From Isoperla grammatica (Eukaryota; Arthropoda; Insecta; Plecoptera; Perlodidae): DNA of 64,000 nt. The notes under the pieces are model-generated. The model was not told where the DNA came from, searched no databases, and saw only the letters and a program-made list of their open reading frames with translations. Both the position numbers and the translations under genes were made by a program. The DNA is taken from the NCBI GenBank assembly GCA_945910005.1, contig OX246743.1, positions 2,864,122 through 2,928,121 on the forward strand, given 5' to 3'. This document shows positions 36,518-48,448 of this stretch, one piece after another; the stretch's first letter is position 1; each line of letters starts with the position of its first letter.

Positions 36518-39500
36518 AGTGCTGGGACTATGCCCGCCTACCACTGCGACACTAGCGCTCATGTCTCCATCCACTGTGAGAGAACGTGATGCTATCAGTG
36601 CTGGGCCGGGTACTATGCCCGCCTACCACTGCGACACTAGCGCTCATGTCTCCATCCACTGTGAGAGAACGTGATGCTATCAGTGCTGGGACTATGCCCG
36701 CCTACCACTGCGACACTAGCGCTCATGTCTCCATCCACTGTGAGAGAACGTGATGCTATCAGTGCTGGGCCGGGTACTATGCCCGCCTACCACTGCGACA
36801 CTAGCGCTCATGTCTCCATCCACTGTGAGAGAACGTGATGCTATCAGTGCTGGGCCGGGTACTATGCCCGCCTACCACTGCGACACTAGCGCTCATGTCT
36901 CCATCCACTGTGAGAGAACGTGATGCTATCAGTGCTGGGACTATGCCCGCCTACCACTGCGACACTAGCGCTCATGTCTCCATCCACTGTGAGAGAACGT
37001 GATGCTATCAGTGCTGGGCCGGGTACTATGCCCGCCTACCACTGCGACACTAGCGCTCATGTCTCCATCCACTGTGAGAGAACGTGATGCTATCAGTGCT
37101 GGGCCGGGTACTATGCCCGCCTACCACTGCGACACTAGCGCTCATGTCTCCATCCACTGTGAGAGAACGTGATGCTATCAGTGCTGGGCCGGGTACTATG
37201 CCCGCCTACCACTGCGACACTAGCGCTCATGTCTCCATCCACTGTGTGAGAACGTGATGCTATCAGTGCTGGGCCGGGTACTATGCCCGCCTACCACTGC
37301 GACACTAGCGCTCATGTCTCCATCCACTGTGAGAGAACGTGATGCTATCAGTGCTGGGCCGGGTACTGTGCCCGCCTACCACTGCGACACTAGCGCTCAT
37401 GTCTCCATCCACTGTGAGAGAACGTGATGCTATCAGTGCTGGGCCGGGTACTATGCCCGCCTACCACTGACACTAGCGCTCATGTCTCCATCCACTGTGA
37501 GAGAACGTGATGCTATCAGTGCTGGGCCGGGTACTATGCCCGCCTACCACTGCGACACTAGCGCTCATGTCTCCATCCACTGTGTGAGAACGTGATGCTA
37601 TCAGTGCTGGGCCGGGTACTATGCCCGCCTACCACTGCGACACTAGCGCTCGTGTCTCCATCCACTGTGAGAGAACGTGATGCTATCAGTGCTGGGCCGG
37701 GTACTATGCCTGCCTACCACTGCGACACTAGCGCTCATGTCTCCATCCACTGTGAGAGAACGTGATGCTATCAGTGCTGGGCCGGGTACTATGCCCGCCT
37801 ACCACTGCGACACTAGCGCTCGTGTCTCCATCCACTGTGAGAGAACGTGATGCTATCAGTGCTGGGCCGGGTACTATGCCCGCCTACCACTGCGACACTA
37901 GCGCTCATGTCTCCATCCACTGTGAGAGAACGTGATGCTATCAGTGCTGGGCCGGGTACTATGCCCGCCTACCACTGCGACACTAGCGCTCATGTCTCCA
38001 TCCACTGTGAGAGAACGTGATGCTATCAGTGCTGGGCCGGGTACTATGCCCGCCTACCACTGCGACACTAGCGCTCATGTCTCCATCCACTGTGAGAGAA
38101 CGTGATGCTATCAGTGCTGGGCCGGGTACTATGCCCGCCTACCACTGCGACACTAGCGCTCATGTCTCCATCCACTGTGAGAGAACGTGATGCTATCAGT
38201 GCTGGGCCGGGTACTATGCCCGCCTACCACTGCGACACTAGCGCTCATGTCTCCATCCACTGTGAGAGAACGTGATGCTATCAGTGCTGGGCCGGGTACT
38301 ATGCCCGCCTACCACTGCGACACTAGCGCTCATGTCTCCATCCACTGTGAGAGAACATGATGCTATCAGTGCTGGGCCGGGTACAATGCCCGCCTACCAC
38401 TGCGACACTAGCGCTCATGTCTCCATCCGCTGTGAGAGAACGTGATGCTATCAGTGCTGGGCCGGGTACTATGCCCGCCTACCACTGCGACACTAGCGCT
38501 CATGTCTCCATCCACTGTGAGAGAACGTGATGCTATCAGTGCTGGGCCGGGTACTATGCCCGCCTACCACTGCGACACTAGCGCTCATGTCTCCATCCAC
38601 TGTGAGAGAACGTGATGCTATCAGTGCTGGGCCGGGTACTATGCCCGCCTACCACTGCGACACTAGCGCTCATGTCTCCATCCACTGTGAGAGAACGTGA
38701 TGCTATCAGTGCTGGGCCGGGTACTATGCCCGCCTACCACTGCGACACTAGCGCTCATGTCTCCATCCACTGTGTGAGAACGTGATGCTATCAGTGCTGG
38801 GCTGGGTACTGTGCCCGCCTACCACTGCGACACTAGCGCTCATGTCTCCATCCACTGTGAGAGAACGTGATGCTATCAGCGCTGGGCCGGGTACTGTGCC
38901 CGCCTACCACTGCGACACTAGCGCTCATGTCTCCATCCACTGTGAGAGAACATGATGCTATCAGTGCTGGGCCGGGTACTATGCCCGCCTACCACTGCGA
39001 CACTAGCGCTCATGTCTCCATCCACTGTGAGAGAACGTGATGCTATCAGTGCTGGGCCGGGTACTATGCCCGCCTACCACTGCGACACTAGCGCTCATGT
39101 CTCCATCCACTGTGAGAGAACGTGATGCTATCAGTGCTGGGCCGGGTACTATGCCCGCCTACCACTGCGACACTAGCGCTCATGTCTCCATCCACTGTGA
39201 GAGAACGTGATGCTATCAGTGCTGGGCCGGGTACTATGCCCGCCTACCACTGCGACACTAGCGCTCATGTCTCCATCCACTGTGAGAGAACGTGATGCTA
39301 TCAGTGCTGGGCCGGGTACTATGCCCGCCTACCACTGCGACACTAGCGCTCATGTCTCCATCCACTGTGAGAGAACGTGATGCTATCAGTGCTGGGCCGG
39401 GTACTATGCCCGCCTACCACTGCGACACTAGCGCTCATGTCTCCATCCACTGTGAGAGAACGTGATGCTATCAGTGCTGGGCCGGGTACTATGCCCGCCT

Positions 39501-42500
39501 ACCACTGCGACACTAGCGCTCATGTCTCCATCCACTGTGAGAGAACGTGATGCTATCAGTGCTGGGCCGGGTACTATGCCCGCCTACCACTGCGACACTA
39601 GCGCTCGTGTCTCCATCCACTGTGTGATGCTATCAGTGCTGGGCCGGGTACTGTGCCCGCCTACCACTGCGACACTAGCGCTCATGTCTCCATCCACTGT
39701 GAGAGAACGTGATGCTATCAGTGCTGGGCCGGGTACTATGCCCGCCTACCACTGCGACACTAGCGCTCATGTCTCCATCCACTGTGAGAGAACGTGATGC
39801 TATCAGTGCTGGGCCGGGTACTATGCCCGCCTACCACTGCGACACTAGCGCTCATGTCTCCATCCACTGTGAGAGAACGTGATGCTATCAGTGCTGGGCC
39901 GGGTACTATGCCCGCCTACCACTGCGACACTAGCGCTCATGTCTCCATCCACTGTGTGATGCTATCAGTGCTGGGCCGGGTACTGTGCCCGCCTACCACT
40001 GCGACACTAGCGCTCATGTCTCCATCCACTGTGTGAGAACGTGATGCTATCAGTGCTGGGCCGGGTACTATGCCCGCCTACCACTGCGACACTAGCGCTC
40101 TTGTCTCCATCCACTGTGAGAGAACGTGATGCTATCAGTGCTGGGCCGGGTACTATGCCCGCCTACCACTGCGACACTAGCGCTCATGTCTCCATCCACT
40201 GTGAGAGAACGTGATGCTATCAGTGCTGGGCCGGGTACTATGCCCGCCTACCACTGCGACACTAGCGCTCATGTCTCCATCCACTGTGAGAGAACGTGAT
40301 GCTATCAGTGCTGGGCCGGGTACTGTGCCCGCCTACCACTGCGACACTAGCGCTCATGTCTCCATCCACTGTGAGAGAACGTGATGCTATCAGTGCTGGG
40401 CCGGGTACTATGCCCGCCTACCACTGCGACACTAGCGCTCATGTCTCCATCCACTGTGAGAGAACGTGATGCTATCAGTGCTGGGCCGGGTACTATGCCC
40501 GCCTACCACTGCGACACTAGCGCTCATGTCTCCATCCACTGTGAGAGAACGTGATGCTATCAGTGCTGGGACTATGCCCGCCTACCACTGCGACACTAGC
40601 GCTCATGTCTCCATCCACTGTGAGAGAACGTGATGCTATCAGTGCTGGGCCGGGTACTATGCCCGCCTACCACTGCGACACTAGCGCTCATGTCTCCATC
40701 CACTGTGAGAGAACGTGATGCTATCAGTGCTGGGCCGGGTACTGTGCCCGCCTACCACTGCGACACTAGCGCTCATGTCTCCATCCACTGTGTGATGCTA
40801 TCAGTGCTGGGCCGGGTACTATGCCCGCCTACCACTGCGACACTAGCGCTCATGTCTCCATCCACTGTGAGAGAACGTGATGCTATCAGTGCTGGGCCGG
40901 GTACTATGCCCGCCTAGCACTGCGACACTAGCGCTCATGTCTCCATCCACTGTGTGAGAACGTGATGCTGTCAGTGCTGGGCCGGGTACTATGCCCGCCT
41001 ACCACTGCGACACTAGCGCTCATGTCTCCATCCACTGTGAGAGAACGTGATGCTATCAGTGCTGGGCCGGGTACTATGCCCGCCTACCACTGCGACACTA
41101 GCGCTCATGTCTCCATCCACTGTGAGAGAACGTGATGCTATCAGCGCTGGGCCGGGTACTATGCCCGCCTACCACTGCGACACTAGCGCTCATGTCTCCA
41201 TCCACTGTGAGAGAACGTGATGCTATCAGTGCTGGGCCGGGTACTATGCCCGCCTACCACTGCGACACTAGCGCTCATGTCTCCATCCACTGTGAGAGAA
41301 CGTGATGCTGTCAGTGCTGGGCCGGGTACTATGCCCGCCTACCACTGCGACACTAGCGCTCATGTCTCCATCCACTGTGAGAGAACGTGATGCTATCAGT
41401 GCTGGGCCGGGTACTATGCCCGCCTACCACTGCGACACTAGCGCTCATGTCTCCATCCACTGTGAGAGAACGTGATGCTATCAGTGCTGGGCCGGGTACT
41501 ATGCCCGCCTACCACTGCGACACTAGCGCTCATGTCTCCATCCACTGTGAGAGAACGTGATGCTATCAGTGCTGGGCCGGGTACTATGCCCGCCTACCAC
41601 TGCGACACTAGCGCTCATGTCTCCATCCACTGTGAGAGAACGTGATGCTATCAGTGCTGGGCCGGGTACTATGCCCGCCTACCACTGCGACACTAGCGCT
41701 CATGTCTCCATCCACTGTGAGAGAACGTGATGCTATCAGTGCTGGGCCGGGTACTATGCCCGCCTACCACTGCGACACTAGCGCTCATGTCTCCATCCAC
41801 TGTGAGAGAACGTGATGCTATCAGTGCTGGGCCGGGTACTATGCCCGCCTACCACTGCGACACTAGCGCTCATGTCTCCATCCACTGTGAGAGAACGTGA
41901 TGCTATCAGTGCTGGGCCGGGTACTATGCCCGCCTACCACTGCGACACTAGCGCTCATGTCTCCATCCACTGTGAGAGAACGTGATGCTATCAGTGCTGG
42001 GCCGGGTACTATGCCCGCCTACCACTGCGACACTAGCGCTCATGTCTCCATCCACTGTGAGAGAACGTGATGCTATCAGTGCTGGGCCGGGTACTATGCC
42101 CGCCTACCACTGCGACACTAGCGCTCATGTCTCCATCCACTGTGAGAGAACGTGATGCTATCAGTGCTGGGCCGGGTACTATGCCCGCCTACCACTGCGA
42201 CACTAGCGCTCATGTCTCCATCCACTGTGTGAGAACGTGATGCTATCAGTGCTGGGCCGGGTACTATGCCCGCCTACCACTGCGACACTAGCGCTCATGT
42301 CTCCATCCACTGTGAGAGAACGTGATGCTATCAGTGCTGGGCCGGGTACTATGCCCGCCTACCACTGCGACACTAGCGCTCATGTCTCCATCCACTGTGA
42401 GAGAACGTGATGCTATCAGTGCTGGGCCGGGTACTATGCCCGCCTACCACTGCGACACTAGCGCTCATGTCTCCATCCACTGTGTGATGCTATCAGTGCT

Positions 42501-45500
42501 GGGCCGGGTACTATGCCCGCCTACCACTGCGACACTAGCGCTCATGTCTCCATCCACTGTGTGATGCTATCAGTGCTGGGCCGGGTACTATGCCCGCCTA
42601 CCACTGCGACACTAGCGCTCATGTCTCCATCCACTGTGAGAGAACGTGATGCTATCAGTGCTGGGCCGGGTACTATGCCCGCCTACCACTGCGACACTAG
42701 CGCTCTTGTCTCCATCCACTGTGAGAGAACGTGATGCTATCAGTGCTGGGCCGGGTACTATGCCCGCCTACCACTGCGACACTAGCGCTCTTGTCTCCAT
42801 CCACTGTGAGAGAACGTGATGCTATCAGTGCTGGGCCGGGTACTGTGCCCGCCTACCACTGCGACACTAGCGCTCTTGTCTCCATCCACTGTGAGAGAAC
42901 GTGATGCTATCAGTGCTGGGCCGGGTACTATGCCCGCCTACCACTGCGACACTAGCGCTCTTGTCTCCATCCACTGTGAGAGAACGTGATGCTATCAGTG
43001 CTGGGCCGGGGACTATGCCCGCCTACCACTGCGACACTAGCGCTCTTGTCTCCATCCACTGTGAGAGAACGTGATGCTATCAGTGCTGGGCCGGGGACTA
43101 TGCCCGCCTACCACTGCGACACTAGCGCTCATGTCTCCATCCACTGTGAGAGAACGTGATGCTATCAGTGCTGGGCCGGGTACTATGCCCGCCTACCACT
43201 GCGACACTAGCGCTCTTGTCTCCATCCACTGTGAGAGAACGTGATGCTATCAGTGCTGGGCCGGGTACTATGCCCGCCTACCACTGCGACACTAGCGCTC
43301 ATGTCTCCATCCACTGTGTGAGAACGTGATGCTTTCAGTGCTGGGCCGGGTACTATGCCCGCCTACCACTGCGACACTAGCGCTCATGTCTCCATCCACT
43401 GTGAGAGAACGTGATGCTATCAGTGCTGGGCCGGGTACTGTGCCCGCCTACCACTGCGACACTAGCGCTCATGTCTCCATCCACTGTGAAAGAACGTGAT
43501 GCTATCAGTGCTGGGACTATGCCCGCCTACCACTGCGACACTAGCGCTCATGTCTCCATCCACTGTGAGAGAACGTGATGCTATCAGTGCTGGGCCGGGT
43601 ACTATGCCCGCCTACCACTGCGACACTAGCGCTCATGTCTCCATCCACTGTGAGAGAACGTGATGCTTTCAGTGCTGGGCCGGGTACTATGCCCGCCTAC
43701 CACTGCGACACTAGCGCTCATGTCTCCATCCACTGTGAGAGAACGTGATGCTATCAGTGCTGGGCCGGGTACTGTGCCCGCCTACCACTGCGACACTAGC
43801 GCTCATGTCTCCATCCACTGTGAAAGAACGTGATGCTATCAGTGCTGGGACTATGCCCGCCTACCACTGCGACACTAGCGCTCATGTCTCCATCCACTGT
43901 GAAAGAACGTGATGCTATCAGTGCTGGGCCGGGTACTATGCCCGCCTACCACTGCGACACTAGCGCTCATGTCTCCATCCACTGTGAGAGAACGTGATGC
44001 TATCAGTGCTGGGCCGGGTACTGTGCCCGCCTACCACTGCGACACTAGCGCTCATGTCTCCATCCACTGTGAGAGAACGTGATGCTATCAGTGCTGGGCC
44101 GGGTACTATGCCCGCCTACCACTGCGACACTAGCGCTCATGTCTCCATCCACTGTGAGAGAACGTGATGCTATCAGTGCTGGGCCGGGTACTATGCCCGC
44201 CTACCACTGCGACACTAGCGCTCATGTCTCCATCCACTGTGAGAGAACGTGATGCTATCAGTGCTGGGCCGGGTACTATGCCCGCCTACCACTGCGACAC
44301 TAGCGCTCATGTCTCCATCCACTGTGAGAGAACGTGATGCTATCAGTGCTGGGCCGGGTACTATGCCCGCCTACCACTGCGACACTAGCGCTCATGTCTC
44401 CATCCACTGTGAGAGAACGTGATGCTATCAGTGCTGGGCCCGGTACTATGCCCGCCTACCACTGCGACACTAGCGCTCTTGTCTCCATCCACTGTGAGAG
44501 AACGTGATGCTATCAGTGCTGGGCCGGGTACTATGCCCGCCTACCACTGCGACACTAGCGCTCATGTCTCCATCCACTGTGAGAGAACGTGATGCTATCA
44601 GTGCTGGGCCGGGTACTATGCCCGCCTACCACTGCGACACTAGCGCTCATGTCTCCATCCACTGTGAGAGAACGTGATGCTATCAGTGCTGGGCCGGGTA
44701 CTGTGCCCGCCTACCACTGCGACACTAGCGCTCATGTCTCCATCCACTGTGAGAGAACGTGATGCTATCAGTGCTGGGCCGGGTACTATGCCGGCCTACC
44801 ACTGCGACACTAGCGCTCATGTCTCCATCCACTGTGTGAGAACGTGATGCTATCAGTGCTGGGCCGGGTACTATGCCCGCCTACCACTGCGACACTAGCG
44901 CTCATTTCTCCATCCACTGTGTGATGCTGTCAGTGCTGGGCCGGGTACTATGCCCGCCTACCACTGCGACACTAGCGCTCATGTCTCCATCCACTGTGAG
45001 AGAACGTGATGCTATCAGTGCTGGGCCGGGTACCCACTGCGACACTAGCGCTCATGTCTCCATCCACTGTGAGAGAACGTGATGCTATCAGTGCTGGGCC
45101 GGGTACTATGCCCGCCTACCACTGCGACACTAGCGCTCATGTCTCCATCCACTGTGAGAGAACGTGATGCTATCAGTGCTGGGCCGGGTACTATGCCCGC
45201 CTACCACTGCGACACTAGCGCTCATGTCTCCATCCACTGTGAGAGAACGTGATGCTATCAGTGCTAGGCCGGGTACTATGCCCGCCTACCACTGCGACAC
45301 TAGCGCTCATGTCTCCATCCACTGTGAGAGAACGTGATGCTATCAGTGCTGGGCCGGGTACTATGCCCGCCTACCACTGCGACACTAGCGCTCATGTCTC
45401 CATCCACTGTGAGAGAACGTGATGCTATCAGTGCTGGGCCGGGTACTGTGCCCGCCTACCACTGCGACACTAGCGCTCATGTCTCCATCCACTGTGAGAG

Positions 45501-46670
45501 AACGTGATGCTATCAGTGCTGGGCCGGGTACTATGCCCGCCTACCACTGCGACACTAGCGCTCATGTCTCCATCCACTGTGTGAGAACGTGATGCTATCA
45601 GTGCTGGGCCGGGTACTATGCCCGCCTACCACTGCGACACTAGCGCTCATGTCTCCATCCACTGTGAGAGAACGTGATGCTATCAGTGCTGGGCCGGGTA
45701 CTATGCCCGCCTACCACTGCGACACTAGCGCTCATGTCTCCATCCACTGTGAGAGAACGTGATGCTATCAGTGCTGGGCCGGGTACTATGCCCGCCTACC
45801 ACTGCGACACTAGCGCTCATGTCTCCATCCACTGTGAGAGAACGTGATGCTATCAGTGCTGGGCCGGGTACTATGCCCGCCTACCACTGCGACACTAGCG
45901 CTCATGTCTCCATCCACTGTAAGAGAACGTGATGCTATCAGTGCTGGGCCGGGTACTATGCCCGCCTACCACTGCGACACTAGCGCTCATGTCTCCATCC
46001 ACTGTGAGAGAACGTGATGCTATCAGTGCTGGGCCGGGTACTATGCCCGCCTACCACTGCGACACTAGCGCTCATGTCTCCATCCACTGTAAGAGAACGT
46101 GATGCTATCAGTGCTGGGCCGGGTACTATGCCCGCCTACCACTGCGACACTAGCGCTCATGTCTCCATCCACTGTGAGAGAACGTGATGCTATCAGTGCT
46201 GGGCCGGGTACTATGCCCGCCTACCACTGCGACACTAGCGCTCATGTCTCCATCCACTGTGAGAGAACGTGATGCTATCAGTGCTGGGCCGGGTACTATG
46301 CCCGCCTACCACTGCGACACTAGCGCTCATGTCTCCATCCACTGTGAGAGAACGTGATGCTATCAGTGCTGGGCCGGGTACTATGCCCGCCTACCACTGC
46401 GACACTAGCGCTCATGTCTCCATCCACTGTGAGAGAACGTGATGCTATCAGTGCTGGGCCGGGTACTATGCCCGCCTACCACTGCGACACTAGCGCTCAT
46501 GTCTCCATCCACTGTGAGAGAACGTGATGCTATCAGTGCTGGGCCGGGTACTATGCCCGCCTACCACTGCGACACTAGCGCTCATGTCTCCATCCACTGT
46601 GAGAGAACGTGATGCTATCAGTGCTGGGCCAGGTACTATGCCCTCCTACCACTGCGACACTAGCGCTCGT
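36518..46670 (+). repeat. 85-bp satellite array, right block (about 120 copies)
   Basis: Continuation of the 85-bp satellite after the LTR insertion, resuming in phase at AGTGCTGGG. Local sub-families are visible. CTTGTCTCC units dominate from about 42.7 to 43.2 kb; GTGAAAGAACG and GATGCTTTC variants cluster at 43.3-43.9 kb; GTAAGAGAAC recurs at about 45.9 and 46.1 kb. One truncated unit lies near 45030 (GGGTACCCACTGCG). The last unit is diverged (GGCCAGGTAC, GCCCTCC) and ends in AGCGCTCGT, after which unrelated sequence starts. Confidence 0.97.
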
Positions 46671-47148
46671 ACGGCTGTGCTTGGCCCTCCTGACCTTAAT
46701 TGTTATGCTTGGAAATCACACGGAAGGGATCTTAATTTCGTTTTCAAATCCATAAGAAGCCGAGTCTAGCTGTACAAATCCGTGTACGGTTTCAGCTGAG
46801 GTGAATTGTCGTTTCCCTTAATCTATTGAGTCTACCTCCTCCCCCCCCCCCCCCCCTTGAAACTCATTTGATGTTCTACACGCGACAGTTTCCCAGTAGG
46901 TGTTAAAATGTCTCCTACTCAGTTTCTCGTAATCTCGCGGCTAATGTTTAGATAACGATGCGGCGTTTCCTATACTAATTGTACAACGTTATATCGTTAA
47001 ACCGATTATCCGCCTACACTATTCTCCGCCAGTAAATAAGTATATAATTATGAAATGTCTAGCAATGTAATACAATATTTCAATATTGTGCTAAATAGAT
47101 TTTAATGTAGTAACTGCAAAAGTTTTAACGCCTCCTTCAAATCGTCTC
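46671..47148. other. Right flank of the satellite, no gene seen
   Basis: Contains an imperfect pair of TGTACG/CGTGTACGG motifs and a C-run of about 15 near 46842. AT-rich afterwards. Confidence 0.5.
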
Positions 47149-47151
47149 TAA

Positions 47152-47398
47152 TAGCCTCATGCACAAAGCCACTTGCGGACGCAACTGTTAACTTGCGTCC
47201 GCAAAATGATTAAACCGGATGCACAAAGCATTTGCCGACGCAAATATGTGCGGGATCTCCGTAGATTTGCGGCTCAATCGACTATTCCGCAAATAGCTAC
47301 AAATCCACGTGGATTTCCGCAAGTTTATCTGCAGCAGCAAGTCCGTCATTTTTAATGAACGGTAAGTTTGCGTCGGCAAATCTTTGTGCATGAGGCTG
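47152..47398. mobile_element. 247-bp MITE with TAA target duplication
   Basis: The left end reads TAGCCTCATGCACAAAG and the right end, reverse-complemented, reads CAGCCTCATGCACAAAG. TAA flanks both sides (47149-47151 and 47399-47401). The terminal motif ATGCACAAAG recurs inside at about 47219, and a TTGCCGACGCAAA motif recurs in inverted form near the right end. A 3-bp TAA/TTA duplication is typical of PIF/Harbinger-type MITEs, which carry no gene and borrow a transposase. Superfamily is inference. Confidence 0.65.
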
Positions 47399-47402
47399 TA
47401 AG

Positions 47403-47437
47403 TAATTGGAGTTTAGCTGGATAATTGGAGTTTAGCT
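47403..47437. repeat. 16-bp tandem duplication
   Basis: TAATTGGAGTTTAGCT occurs twice, separated by three bases, directly next to the right target duplication of the MITE. Confidence 0.9.
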
Positions 47438-47839
47438 AACTTTATCGGCTGACGTCTTATTGGCGTGACAATTCAATCACTGATTGTTTTGCGGTGTGAT
47501 GCACCCAAGATGTGTTGCACATTGTTAGGGCTGTTCGCCTGAAATATTAGGCAATTTACCGTTTAGCCAAGTCAATACGGACTATTTTTTTATTTACTAT
47601 TTATATGGATTCGCATTCATAAATAATTAATAGGGTTTGTCAGACTAGACCACAACTCCAAACATAAGAACAAAGAAGTACTGACAAGTAACACTTAAAA
47701 AGTAGGTATATTAATGAGAATGGAAAATAATATCATAATACTGGGGAAAATGATCAAAATTATTAAAACTTAACAATAGCATGAAGAGCTAAGAATATTG
47801 AAATACACAAAACTTAAATCAAATTTACAAAATGAATTA
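47438..47839. other. AT-rich stretch, nothing convincing
   Basis: No coding frame, RNA gene or element end is apparent between the MITE and the BEL/Pao insertion. Confidence 0.5.
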
Positions 47840-47844
47840 AAGTA

Positions 47845-48334
47845 TGTTAGCGCGGGGAAATAGAGAGAAAAGATTGTATAATAAGAACTGAAAGTGGACT
47901 GTATATTTTGAAATGAACTTACCGAGAATGCAGTGAAGTGGAGAAGTGTGATGCCGAAGTGCAGAGACTAGCCTAGAAGTTTGCTAGGTAAAGAAAAGAA
48001 TAAAGAACCCAGGGTTGAAAGGAGAAGAAAGAAAGAGTAAGAAAAACGCCTCAAGAGAGGCTCGAACCACAAGCAGCAGCGGGTAGATTAAGTTGAGCTC
48101 GACGCTCGGAGTCAGCAAGCGGTTCGAAGGAGAGATGACACTCGTACGAGCCGTGCGAGAGATGAAACCAGAATGGGGACTGCACATTGCAGCTCAAACA
48201 CGAAAACATGCATACGTCACAAGGGGAGGGGAAATCGAGATAAGAGCGAAGGGCGTAGAAGGACGTGACGTAAACAACCGGAAGAGACTTAAACCTATAT
48301 ATGAAATTACAAACTAGAGAGGTAGGCGCGAACA
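47845..48334 (-). repeat. 3' LTR of the BEL/Pao element (490 bp)
   Basis: On the minus strand it begins TGTTCGCGCC and ends CGCTAACA. By eye it differs from the other LTR at one position (GGGGAAATAG here, GGGGAAGTAG there). A TATATAT lies at 48296-48302, only about 35 bp from the U3 start. Confidence 0.95.
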
Positions 48335-48448
48335 TACCGCCCACCAAAAAATGAAAAAAATCATTTTTTCTAGAAAACGAGAATTCAAAACGAAACTGAT
48401 ATAACAAGTAAAATGAAAGAAGAAACGATACGAAAAGCTCCTTCGCAC

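Noticed and set aside
9841..46670. Regular repeats suggestive of a CRISPR array
   Set aside because: There are no variable spacers: whole 85-bp units are near identical head to tail, no cas-like genes exist, and the context is eukaryotic.
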